Assembly: GCA_023627715.1 (NCBI GenBank)
Contig: JAMAHW010000030.1
Location: 248,001 to 312,000, forward strand
Origin: Periconia sp. R9002
Lineage: Eukaryota; Ascomycota; Dothideomycetes; Pleosporales; Periconiaceae
Reading direction: 5' to 3'
Length of the DNA: 64,000 nucleotides
The position numbers and the translations under genes are program-made. Under the pieces are notes generated by a model. It saw nothing but the letters and a program-made list of their open reading frames with translations, was not told where the DNA came from and ran no database searches. Below are positions 23,507 to 32,767 of this stretch, piece by piece (within the stretch, counting starts at the first letter, position 1; every line of letters begins with the position of its first letter).

Positions 23507-24939
23507 CTTCCCCTGGGCTAAAGATTGCAGTGAATCCGGGGTTGACCGGTTGATTAAACTTGCATGAACTTGCTGCATGTCTTACTCACTTACAGTACGC
23601 AACTCCCTCGCGGGGACTAAAGATTGCAGTGAAATGGGGGGCCTGTTATGTTAGGGTATACACCCATGAGATCCACACCCTAACATGTTATTGGGGGCCG
23701 CCTCAATTTCACTGCAATCTTTAGCCCCCGCGAGGGAGTTGCGTAAGTAAGTACCTAAGCAAGCCACGCAGAACTTTTCCCTGTAGAGAGAAGATTGCCG
23801 TGAAGCTAATTAGAGCCGGTGAGATACTACAAAGATACTGTGCTGCTCTGAGGTACATAGTGGTGGTTCATACGAGGATGTTTTTCAAGATTTTTTCTGA
23901 GTGTGGATGATATCGTGAGTGGTTCTTTGCATATTCACGAGGAAGGTTTTGCTGGTTTTATTGAAGGGTGAATTTGATGGGGGATAGGTAGATGTTGTGA
24001 TTCAGAAGATAGATAATATAGAAGGTGGTGAGGTATGGAGTGGGTGAACTACCAGAGTAGAGCTGCTCACTTGGGCTGAAGATTGCAGTGAGGCAGGTTA
24101 TCAAACTGGTGAACTACTACAAAAGTACAGCTGCTCGCGCGGGCTAAAGATTGCAGTGAAAGTGACATGGTATGCATCGGAAGGCCCCCACAGACTCGCA
24201 AAAACTGCGGTCTGGGGCCCAGAAATGCCAAAAACCGGTGAAGTACTCGTAGAAGTTTACAAGGTACTATCGCCTCCTCTTCTCGCGAATGAAAACGTTA
24301 AATGCCTAGACACAATCATTGAAAGTAGTTGCGAGACTAGAAAACCGGTCAATCGCTGGAAACATCTCGTACTTCTCACCCGAACTAAAGATTGCAGTGA
24401 ATTTGTGGATACCAAGTGGGAGACGCGGTCCGACAGATAAGGTGTTGAGACAAAAACCGGTCAATGGCTACTTGCTGTGAGGGAAAGCAAACTCCTCCCC
24501 GGCACCAAAGATTGCAGTGAAGTGCCACGCCGCATACAAACTAGGCAATAGTGCAAGTAGCCTTCAACTTACATGTACGAACTCCTCCCCAGGGCTGAAA
24601 ATTGCAGTGAAACTCGTACTAGATCACACCTATGACCATCGAAAACCAGCTTCTGACACCCATATGTGCGAACTCCTCCCTGGGGCCAAAGATTGCAGTG
24701 GAATCAATAGAAATGCATGAACAAGAAACAGAGCCAATCACCATACACGACGCATCACCTTAACCTACAAACCTCTGCGGTGGTCTACCTATCAGGTCCT
24801 ACACATCCAGCATATCCCTACCTCTACTCCAACTCCTCCCCGGGGCTAAACATTGCAGTGAAAGTGGCGCGCAGGATACCAATTCAACTGAACCCTACCT
24901 CAACTACAACTCCTCCCCGGGGCTAAAGGTTGAAGTGAA
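23507..24939 (+). repeat. Array of a 32-nt repeat with unique spacers (at least 12 copies)
   Basis: The consensus has two joined blocks, AACTCCTCCCCGGGG and then CTAAAGATTGCAGTGAA. Copies by eye: 23507-23534, 23601-23634, 23707-23740 (inverted), 23783-23804 (weak), 24062-24091, 24130-24160, 24371-24401, 24490-24521, 24580-24611, 24671-24703, 24831-24862 and 24908-24939. The right block is nearly invariant. The left block is best conserved in the last five copies. Spacers of about 38-260 nt are mostly unrelated, but some carry a secondary motif, CCGGT(C/G)AA, and a CTACTAC/GTAC stretch. No continuous reading frame explains the repeats: the same block falls in different frames. No cas-like genes are present, so it is not a CRISPR locus. 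Confidence 0.9.
23595..23754. repeat. Long inverted repeat (hairpin) inside the 32-nt repeat array
   Basis: The left arm begins GTACGCAACTCCCTCGCGGGG and continues through the 32-nt repeat, ATGGGGGG.CC and TGTTATGTTAGGGT to about 23657. The right arm (about 23677-23754) is its near-complete reverse complement, ending GCGTAAGTAAGTAC. Arms of about 60 nt enclose a loop of about 20 nt. The arms differ by a few substitutions and small indels. It could be a miniature inverted-repeat element, a transcribed hairpin RNA, or the product of an inverted duplication of one repeat unit. Confidence 0.85.
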
Positions 24940-25530
24940 CTGTACGCCGTAAGCGCCTTGGAAAAGGGTATACATATTACCGCTTGCACATGCTACATTG
25001 GAGTGATTAGGTAGGTAGGTAGTAGATGTCGGCCTGCCTGTCTCTCTCTCTCAGACACAAGCCTTACGTCCGTTCAAAGAAACGTAGATAAGCAGACACG
25101 TAGTTGGGTAGTTAGATGTGTAAGTTGATTCTACGAGCTACATACATACTGCGTTCTATGGGACACAAAATCGATGTAAGATGTAAAGATAACCTTTTCG
25201 CGATGACCTTTTTTGAGGAAAAGCGGAGTTTCTTTTTTGTCTTCCTATTGATTGAAAAAAGAAAGGAAAAGAAAAAAGAATTCTAACACTCTAAAAGACG
25301 TGAGGGAGAAAAGCAAGAGAATAAAAACGCCATGGGATAAAATAAGTGAACATTTGTTTTCCTCCCTTCGTCCAGATCTGTATTCTTACATGGTTGCCCG
25401 AGGATACATGTGTTGTACTTGTGCTCCTCCATCTCTCCACGTTTGCACGCATCTCTCGTTTTCGAATCCCAGGGAACAGCTAGGAGAAAAGGGTATAACT
25501 AGCTTCCCGGAGACTGATCCTTCAACTCCC
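24940..25530. other. Intergenic, 3' flank of the CDK7/Kin28-like gene
   Basis: No gene recognised. The stretch at 25250-25330 is purine-rich with A runs. The plus-strand frame at 25252-25764 overlaps the kinase gene antisense and is not believed. Confidence 0.4.
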
Positions 25531-26763
25531 CTATTTAGCCCCAAAATCCAACTTCCGAGCCACTTTATCCGTCCTCCCCGAGTCCAAATCCCCACCTCTC
25601 CTTTTCAAATCCTCAATAGCCTTCTGCTTCTCAGCGTCCGCGTCGCCGCGCTGGGGAAGATTCTCCTTCTTCGTCGGGCGCGGCAAGTTGGTCCAGTAAG
25701 GGTGCTTGAGGACGTCTCTCGCGGTGAGGCGTTTGCTAGGGTTCATTGTCATCATGGCGCGTAGGAGGTCGATGCCGTCGTCGCCCATGAGCGGTAAGCG
25801 TGAGCGCCAGTGACTGAGGGGCTGTGGACGTTTCGGCGGCGCGGACCCAAAGGCGACTTCCCAGTGGCGCAGCTTTGTAACTCCTGGCCAGTCTGCTTCT
25901 GTGGGGATACCGAAGAGGTCTGCAATGACGGCGAGATGTTGAATGTCGGTTTCAGAGACGAGGAAGAAGTTACGGATTGCTAGCTCGGCCATGACGCATG
26001 CGGTGCTCCATACGTCGACGCACCCGCCGTAGTGTGTCGCGCCGAGGAGTAGCTCTGGAGGGCGGTAGAAGCGTGTGATGACGTTGCAGGTCATGGGGCG
26101 ACCAGGCTCAGAGAAGCTGCGGGCGAGACCGAAATCGGCGAGTCGGAGTGTGTTGTCGGCGGCGATGAGGACGTTGTTGCTCTTGATGTCGCGATGGAGG
26201 ACAAAGTTTTCGTGACAGAACCAGACGGCCTGGCAGATCATGGCGGACCAGGCTTTGATGTCTTCGCGTCCGTAGGAGATGGAGGAGTCGCGCCATAGCT
26301 TTTCGAGGTCGCCTTTGGGCAGGTGCTCGAGAACGAGGTTGAGATTCTGGTCCTTGGAGGTGAAGACGGCGTGGAGGCGGACGATGTTGGGGTGCAAGGT
26401 GAGTTCTTGCAGGAACTTCATCTCGCGGTATGAGTCCATGGTGATGCCGTCTTTGTAGTCGGTGAGGATCCTCATCTTCTTGATGGCGACGAGCTTGGTA
26501 GGGTCGGCGCGGAAGTGGCCAGCGTAGACGGTGGCGTAGGTTCCTGAGCCGAGGAACTTGCCCTCGACGAACTGCTCTCGTACGTCCTTGTTCATCATCT
26601 CTGCGAGGTCGGCAGTACCCTCTCCCGGCGTAGTCGCCCTACTGAGACCGTCTGGGGTAGGTATCGACCGACTGTTGTTGAGGATTGCGAGCGTCTTTGC
26701 GCTGGGGGGAGCTTTTGCGCCCGGCACCATAAGGTGCGGACTAACGGCAGGAGAGACACCCAT
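25531..26763 (-). CDS. KIN28: Cyclin-dependent kinase of the CDK7/Kin28 type
   Basis: Predicted catalytic subunit of the TFIIH/CAK kinase that phosphorylates the RNA polymerase II CTD. A single exon of 410 residues. An N-terminal 65-residue Ser/Pro/Ala-rich extension precedes the kinase domain: Gly loop LGSGTYATVY (71-80), VAIKKMRI with catalytic Lys95, a CDK7-like YKDGITMDSYREMKFLQEL segment in place of PSTAIRE, catalytic loop HRDIKSNN (190-197), DFGLAR (210-215), and a T-loop in which Thr225 aligns with the activating Thr of CDK7. RFYRPPELLLGATHYGG follows. The HRDIKSNN loop departs from the usual HRDLKPNN but keeps the catalytic Asp192 and Asn197. The Kin28 assignment rests on overall pattern; another CMGC kinase is possible. 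Confidence 0.8.
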   Translation of the reverse strand: MGVSPAVSPHLMVPGAKAPPSAKTLAILNNSRSIPTPDGLSRATTPGEGTADLAEMMNKDVREQFVEGKFLGSGTYATVYAGHFRADPTKLVAIKKMRILTDYKDGITMDSYREMKFLQELTLHPNIVRLHAVFTSKDQNLNLVLEHLPKGDLEKLWRDSSISYGREDIKAWSAMICQAVWFCHENFVLHRDIKSNNVLIAADNTLRLADFGLARSFSEPGRPMTCNVITRFYRPPELLLGATHYGGCVDVWSTACVMAELAIRNFFLVSETDIQHLAVIADLFGIPTEADWPGVTKLRHWEVAFGSAPPKRPQPLSHWRSRLPLMGDDGIDLLRAMMTMNPSKRLTARDVLKHPYWTNLPRPTKKENLPQRGDADAEKQKAIEDLKRRGGDLDSGRTDKVARKLDFGAK

Positions 26764-27264
26764 TTTGGTGAGGTTGGAAAGCGGACAAATGAAAGGGAGG
26801 TGATACAGAGGTAGCGAGCGGGACGGAGTAGTTGACGGAGGACGAGAGGGCTTGGAGCTATCTATGGGTTCGGTCTGTGCCTCTGGGTGTTACGGGGTCG
26901 GTGTGGTACTGCCATGTAGTGAATGGCGTTTCAATGCATAATTTCTTGTCTTTCAATTGTTCCGCTGGCGAAAGCGTGGCCGGTAGTAGTGTCCTGAACG
27001 AGATCAGTCGAACGGAAGAACAATGGTGGTGGCCAAAGAACTGTAGCTAGCATTGATAGCAGTAGAGGAGCCAGCCAGTAGGGCTGCAGATCCCGCCGCA
27101 CAATGCCATGATCGTTGACTGACCAAAGCGTTTTGCGGGGAGCAAGCGCGTCCGTCACCACCACCACCACCAGCATCGCCGAGCAACACTACACCCACGA
27201 TACGCCGAACCATCCCACCCAACCTCCACCATCACTTGCCAATTCTCCGGCTGATAATTGCAGC
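26764..27264. other. Divergent promoter region between the CDK7-like and U2B''-like genes
   Basis: About 500 bp separate two divergently transcribed, probably constitutive genes of the transcription and splicing machinery. No TATA box is obvious. A CACCAC run lies near 27158-27170. Confidence 0.45.
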
Positions 27265-27956
27265 ATGGCCGCTCCACCTCCGGGTGTTCCTGCTAAGCCT
27301 CCTGGCCCAGCTCCAAACGAAACGTTCGTTCCCCTGTCACTTCATTTTTTTTCTCACTGACAATGTCGATAGACTCTACGTCCGCAATCTTAACGACCAG
27401 CTCCAGAAGTCCGATCTCAAGCGTATGCTGTACATGCTGTTCGCGAGCTATGGGGTTATTCTTGACATTGTTGCCTTGAAGACGGAGAAGATGCGTGGCC
27501 AGGCGCACATTGTGTTCCGCGACATTGATTCGGCAACACAGGCAATGCGCGCCTTGGATGGCTTCAGCCTTTGCGGAAAGGAGATGGTGTGTCTCCCCAA
27601 CCTCCAATATTGTATTATTCCAACGACGATTAACTTCCGACTAGACCATCTCGTATGCAAAAGGCAGATCCAAAGTCTTCGCCAAGCTACAGGGCACCGT
27701 CTACGCATCTGAAAAGGGCGAAAAGAGCCTCGTACTAGCCGGAGCGACCGACCAGTCCAAAGCATCTGCCGCAGCGTTCGGAGCTGCTCCCGCCAAAGCT
27801 GTCCCTGTCAACGAACAAGATCGCGCCAAGGGTGTCAAGAGGGCTCGCGAAGACGACGAGGAGGAGGAGGAGGCCGAGAAGAACAAGAAAGAAAACAATG
27901 ACGAATCAGATGAGTCGGAGGCCGAAATGCAGATAAGCGATGAGGACAGTGACTAG
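27265..27956 (+). CDS. U2 snRNP B''/U1A-type RRM protein
   Basis: Spliceosomal RNA-binding protein of 194 residues. There are three exons: 27265-27323, 27373-27586 and 27645-27956. The introns are 49 and 58 bp, with donors GTTCGT and GTGTGT, and phases close. One RRM occupies residues about 20-98: RNP2 LYVRNL (21-26) and RNP1 RGQAHIVF (61-68), followed by the family-typical ISYAKGRSKVFAKLQGT. The human U1A/U2B'' second RRM is absent, as in short fungal Msl1-like forms. Instead there is an acidic, Lys-rich tail (about 145-194) with EEEEEAEKNKKENN and a DEDSD end. The start is the first ATG, four codons before a Pro-rich N-terminus. Confidence 0.9.
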
Positions 27957-28652
27957 AATGAATTGCGATACCCCCAAAAAGGAACGACCGGAATCTGCAG
28001 AGGACGTCGTTACGCTGCCGCTCAGTCCAACGAGTGAACGACTGAGCAACATGACAAGAGATATAGAAAGCTTGAATTTATCACGTTTGAGACATATGTC
28101 TGTGGCCAGGGTCTTTATGTGGCAAAGGAGCTCATGGCTGACGTTGGACAGGATGTGATTTTATCAACGCACGAAGGAGACTTGAACTCCAGGATATCGC
28201 GTAACACACACCTCGAACGTGAGGATGGCGTGCTCGTACACTCGGCTGCGACTTGGTTTTTGATAAAATAATTGCCAATAGTTGCTACGCGCCCCAGGAC
28301 AATTGTACCGATTAGGCTTGAATGGGCTTGTTTCGCCATTGACATAGTCTTTCGGGCCCGCTTCGCATTTTACATACCATACCATCAGCCTGCATCTTCC
28401 TCTACCATTCTACGTCGTCCATTCTTCTGTTGCTTTGACTTTTGTGATATCACCGGAACCCACATATCCAACGAACGTAACTTACCCAATGACGCTTCAT
28501 GTAGTAACTTGAAGAACAGTGAAGATAGCACGATGCCACATAAGCAAATCCCACCCCTTAGAGCAGCCCACCTAGCCAACCTCCACGAATCCGCTCACAC
28601 ACACCCAAACTCCATCTATCCTCCCCTCTCCTACCACCCCTCCCTCCTCACC
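27957..28652. other. Intergenic, no convincing gene
   Basis: 3' flanks of two converging genes. A minus-strand frame at 28164-28385 (73 codons from an ATG) has no recognisable motif. A tRNA T-arm-like stretch lies at about 28155-28185 (minus) but no complete cloverleaf could be folded. Confidence 0.4.
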
Positions 28653-28971
28653 TCAACACTTCCTCCCGTTCCCCTTCCCCACCACCCCACCAAGCACACC
28701 AGCATTATGCGCATCATCCGGCACCGCCCCTTCCCTCTTCATATCCTTGGACCGCACGCTCCACGCCCGCCCCCGTTTCCGCCACCACCAGTACCCAGAT
28801 AACCCCAGGAGGAGGGGAACTCCGACGGAGAAGACTACGATGAGGACGATGTTGCGCATACGTTTGTCGGTGGGTTGGCCGTTTGAGGGGCTGTGTGGGT
28901 TCGGGTACTTGGGTTAGATGGAGGAATAGGGAAGAGAGGAGGGGGGGGGCGTACCGGTCGTAGTATACCAT
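28653..28971 (-). CDS. Small single-pass membrane protein, unknown function
   Basis: Two exons, 28971-28955 and 28890-28653, close to an 84-residue protein. The first exon encodes only MVYYDR up to the split codon; the 64-bp intron has a GTACGC donor and a CACACAG acceptor. After a polar N-terminus (PSNGQPTDKRMRN) there is one hydrophobic segment at about residues 20-41 (IVLIVVFSVGVPLLLGLSGY), followed by WWWRKRGR, so the positive-inside rule predicts a cytosolic C-terminus. The tail is polar and Gly-rich. The splice closure and the clean membrane-plus-basic-anchor layout support a real gene; I do not recognise the family. Confidence 0.65.
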
Positions 28972-29929
28972 TGTTTTGTGGAGGGTTTTTGGGTAAATTG
29001 GTGAGATGTGTGATGATATGGGAGGATCACGCCTCTCTCAGTGCTGTGTGTGATCTTATAGCTGAGATCTGTCTTAACCACGGCCTCCCTATGATTTTTT
29101 CACGCGCTCTTTCCCCCCGTCCTATAAAATCCTATCCAACGCCAATCACAACGATAATCAAGGCACCGCCCCGTCTAAACACTGAATTTCTTGTCTTTCT
29201 TCGTTGTTCCTTACTCTTGAAAACAATCGCGTAATTCTGAAGGAAGAAAAAAAAGTCTGGGCGGAAACACAACGCAGCTTTATATCCCACCACATATCTA
29301 ACAGCTAGTCTACCTTTATACCCAGACCCACCACGAGTAACAGTCCTCTCGGTAACGGCCGTAAATAAACAAGGAATCAACTCAGCCTACGTGAATCAGC
29401 CCACGATTCAGGCCCCGCCCAGGCTTTTGAACGGTTTTGATTGGTCGTGGTCGCGGGAAGGAAGGTGGGTGAGGCTTGGAAAAGGCTTGGTGTTCTGGAT
29501 TGGGATGGTGACAACTTTTTGGGGGCGATGTACATACATATGTGGGTGTAGGTAGATCAATTGATAGCAGTTGTGGAACATGGGGCGGTGATCGGAGAGT
29601 GGGAGGGACTGCTACTGATTTGTGCGTTTTGCACGGTTGATGGTGGGTGTGTAGAGAAAGGATTAGGGCAGCTGTGTGTATGTTTCGTGCGAAAGGAGTA
29701 CATTGATTTGTTTTGTCCTGTGTAGCGTGGGTATGTTGAATGGTATGTAATCGTTATTGTAACGTCTCGCTGTATAGCATTTCAACATACCACCTCCCTA
29801 CACATTTCTATACATTACATCCACACATCTACCCTCTCTTACCCTCCGTAGTACCACCACCACCACCCTACCCAATCCGTCTTAGCCCCCCATAAACCCC
29901 AAAAAGCAAAAAGAAAACGTTAAAGCCCA

Positions 29930-30135
29930 CAGTACAATTCGAACCCACCACCCCCAGCACCTCCCCCAAATCCACAAAAAAAGTAATTTGTGGTATTTGC
30001 CCGGCTTGGCAGGCCGGGCGTGTGCTTGAAAGGAAGGGGAAAGTGTGAATTAACTTACTCTTAATGAAGAGGAGTCTTTTTGACAGACTCTGATGTTTTG
30101 GATGGGAAAGTGGTGGGTTAAGTGGTATATATAGT
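29930..30135 (-). ncRNA. Putative Pol III-type RNA element, copy 1
   Basis: Read on the minus strand: TATATATA at 30133-30126; a hairpin GAGTC/GACTC (30090-30072); a strong 7-bp hairpin GCCCGGC with loop CTGCCAA (30019-29999); a T-run near 29980-29974; and a B-box-like GGGTTCGAA at 29946-29938, about 188 nt from the TATA. Copy 2 has the same order of parts. It does not fold as a tRNA, because the T-stem cannot be formed around TTCGAA. Transcription is inferred from architecture only. Confidence 0.3.
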
Positions 30136-30834
30136 ATGATTTAAAAAGGGAGGGGGGAAGGGTATAGGGAGAGGGAGAAGGCTTGGTGTGGGTAAGGGGA
30201 CGTTGTTGGGTGGGTAACATGGAAAGTGAGATACGTGGGTAGCTTGGGAGTCTAGGGAAGGTGCGTTGGATGGGATGGTGGCACGGTACTATGCTATGCT
30301 ATTTACAGGGGGCTACGTATGTTAGGGATTTGCCACGGATGGAGAGGCAGAAAAGAGAGATGTCTATGTATTTTCTTTGTTGCTCACTGGTCTGTGAGCC
30401 TTCATGTATCTGGGATGGACGGGTGGAGGCTATGTAGGTTTTGATGCTCTGTGTGTGGTGATACAGTGCTAGCCCGAGAATGCCCAGGGCACGCATGCAC
30501 GTATTGTGTACGTAGCTCGTGAAGATGCATGATTAGCAGAGCTGCAATACATCTTGATGCATTCTATCTATAAGAAACCTTGGATATGTATGTACTCATG
30601 CCTCAAGTAAGCTCCTTCACGGATGCCTGCCTACATATGTAGGTACACATCAAATCTGTACCACCAACCTACACCGCAACTCACCCCACACCACACACGC
30701 AGTCAACTCTCTTACTTGCCTAGCCCCGTGCTCTCATCCCACGTGCCATCTCCTTAGTGCTCCATCCCTAACGTAAAACCCAAAAAAGCAAAAGCTCCAA
30801 AAAAACAAAAAGAAATAAACTCAAACAGCCCAGC

Positions 30835-31033
30835 CCGTAGTTCGAACCACCCACCCCCTTTCCTTCCCCCAAAACAGCTCAAAAAAACTCCAAAAAAGAA
30901 CTTGAACTCGCGGCTTGGCAGGCCGCTTTGTGCTGGGGGAGGAATGGAGGGCTTAACCAACCTTTTCACTGGCGACTTTTGTAGTCGTGGGATTTTTTGA
31001 TGGAAGTGTTTGGGGTTTTAAAATATATATACT
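30835..31033 (-). ncRNA. Putative Pol III-type RNA element, copy 2
   Basis: Read on the minus strand: TATATATA at 31031-31024; a hairpin CGACT/AGTCG (30987-30973); an A-box-like GGTTGGTTAAGCC near 30961-30949; a hairpin GCGGC with the same CTGCCAA loop (30926-30910); T-runs near 30899-30880; and a B-box-like GGTTCGAAC at 30848-30840, about 183 nt from the TATA. The layout and spacing match copy 1 although most of the sequence differs. Confidence 0.3.
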
Positions 31034-31654
31034 ATTGAAAAGAATGTGGGTGGATAGAAAAAAAAGAAAGGGGAGAGGGATGGCGGTACCACGTGTCTGA
31101 GAGGTGTGGCGGCCAAGTGATGTGTAAAGTAAGTGAGGAAGGAAGGCACTCGGACCCATCTGGTTCTGTATGTGGCAGTCGTGATACGCAGAGGCGTACA
31201 TGTACCTAAATAAACACGTACCCATGAGAAAGGGAATGATGTGTGTACGTCTTGGCTGAGGATGTCATTGTGATACTCTACTGCGTCGATACTGTGAGTA
31301 TTAGCTTTGCATGATCCGTTTTTCGTTTGAGAAAGGAAAGTCACGTAGAGGCACTATGTGTAAGTACTGTATTGTTTCATGTTAATGTGAGTTTCTATTC
31401 TGAAGACATGACTGTCTTTGATGAAACTACACTACCTATGATGGTATATATGTGTAGAGTGCTGTCTATGTATATACAGGGGAATGGTATGGCAATGGTA
31501 TGGGAATGTACAAGTTAGGAAACAGGATAAAATGCATACAGAAGGAAACAGAGAAAGCCGACCGTTCGTATCGCATGAGACTCGTCCGCCGTGAAATAAG
31601 AAAAAGACCTAGCAACCGATAGAAAGAGATGAAATCCAGAGAAAAAGGAAATGA

Positions 31655-32767
31655 TCAGGCTGTGCTTGACTCCTTCAACCCAGCCTGCACCAAGATCTTC
31701 TCATCTGGCAGCTTCGTGAGATCCGCGTTCTCCACATCCTCCGTCAAGTCGCCATTCTTGTCAAGCATCATCCCTTTCCTCCGCAGCATCGCCAGAATCA
31801 TCGGCTGAAGCTCGCTGAAGTCCTGCACGCAAGGAATCCCGTACCTCTCACACACAATGTGCACATTTCCGCCCTTCCAAAACCTCTTGTCGCAGCACAC
31901 CACCACCTTGCCGCTGTGCGCCCACAGGCCCAACTCGCACATAGTCACGGGACTCATCGTAGCGTGATCGAAGAAGAAACAGATGACGCTCGCCTCGTGC
32001 AGCGCGTTGAGCTCCCACTCCACCTGTGCGCGGAAATCGGCGTCTCGAGCCTCGGGGGTGATCTTGTGGTTCCATTGGCCGCGGCGGGGGTTGAAGACGC
32101 TGATGGGGAGGTGTTGAAGGAGTTGCGCCATGCGTGGTTGCCATTGGACGGCTTTGCCCATCTCGATGCTGCCGGCGAGGAAGACGGAGAATTTGAAGGG
32201 ACGGAGAGGTGTGGGGGGTAGTTCATGGTGGAAGTCTGGATGTTGTGTGGGAAGGTTTGAAGGCGCAGGTCCGAGTTGGTTGTAGATGTCTTCGATGTCG
32301 CCGTCGATGTCGATGAGGTCTTTGGAGGTCTGTTTGGCGGGTGGATCGAGTTGTTTGTGGCAGTCCGGACAGGAAGAAGGGCGCTTGCAGAATTTACAGG
32401 CGTTTAATGCCGGCGTTGTGTTTGTTTTGCTTTGCTCCATGATGTTGTTGTTATTGTCGTGAGAATTACTGAGCTGAGCACGTGTATCTGCCGGCTCCTG
32501 CGCCACAGTGGATGACAGGGTGTTGGATCGCGATAGATGGCCGCGCAGTTGCTGGACTCGTTCTACTGCCGAAATTACGCTGTCGAAAGTGGAGCTCCGA
32601 GATAGAGACGGCGTGGAGTTATGTAGAGACTCGTGGAGATTTCTGCACAATGATGCAAGTATGTGTTAGTGGGAGGTGATGTTGTGGGGAAGGGTTGAAC
32701 GGTAGTCTAGCGGCTGCAGATGGGGGCTTTAAGAGAACATTGAATTAGGCACATACGTGGAGAACAT
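31655..32767 (-). CDS. Nucleoside 2-deoxyribosyltransferase-like protein
   Basis: Predicted soluble protein of 332 residues with a C-terminal nucleoside 2-deoxyribosyltransferase-like domain. Two exons: 32767-32757 (only 11 nt, MFS plus a split Thr codon) and 32642-31655. The 114-bp intron has a GTATGT donor and a GTGCAG acceptor. The first 90 residues are Ser/Asn-rich; a Cys-rich spot CKFCKRPSSCPDC lies near 88-100. The domain (about 150-290) shows FLAGSIEMGKAVQW, FNPRRGQWN, a VEWELNALHEASVICFFF segment with the conserved Glu, and SPVTMCELGLWA. These are the phosphate- and ribose-binding and nucleophile regions of the family. The in vivo substrate is unknown; related fungal and phage proteins are often uncharacterised. 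Confidence 0.8.

Larger units (their letters stand above)
28972..31654. other. Gene-empty 2.7 kb with two related RNA-like elements
   Basis: No protein gene is supported. The stretch is rich in T-runs, TGGG/GTGG skew and short hairpins. Two related elements are annotated separately (29930-30135 and 30835-31033). The 30754-30969 minus frame encodes a Phe/Gly-rich string and overlaps the second element; it is not believed. Confidence 0.5.

Noticed and set aside
24156..24926. Repeat protein encoded by the array (NSSPGLKIAVK-type segments)
   Set aside because: The repeats fall in different frames, spacers contain stops and no splice pattern unites them.
23507..24939. A true CRISPR array
   Set aside because: The organism is a fungus, no cas genes are near, spacer lengths vary about sevenfold and one repeat is inverted. 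Treated as an unexplained repeat array.
28147..28260. tRNA gene on the minus strand (GGAGTTCAAGTCTCC T-arm-like stretch)
   Set aside because: A T-arm can be drawn, but no acceptable D-arm or anticodon arm, and no T-run terminator follows.
30754..30969. 71-codon minus frame
   Set aside because: Phe/Gly-rich translation of T-runs inside the RNA-like element.
29930..31033. tRNA-Gly(GCC) genes with introns
   Set aside because: The CTGCCAA loops look like anticodon arms, but the TTCGAA boxes cannot form a T-stem and acceptor ends do not pair.
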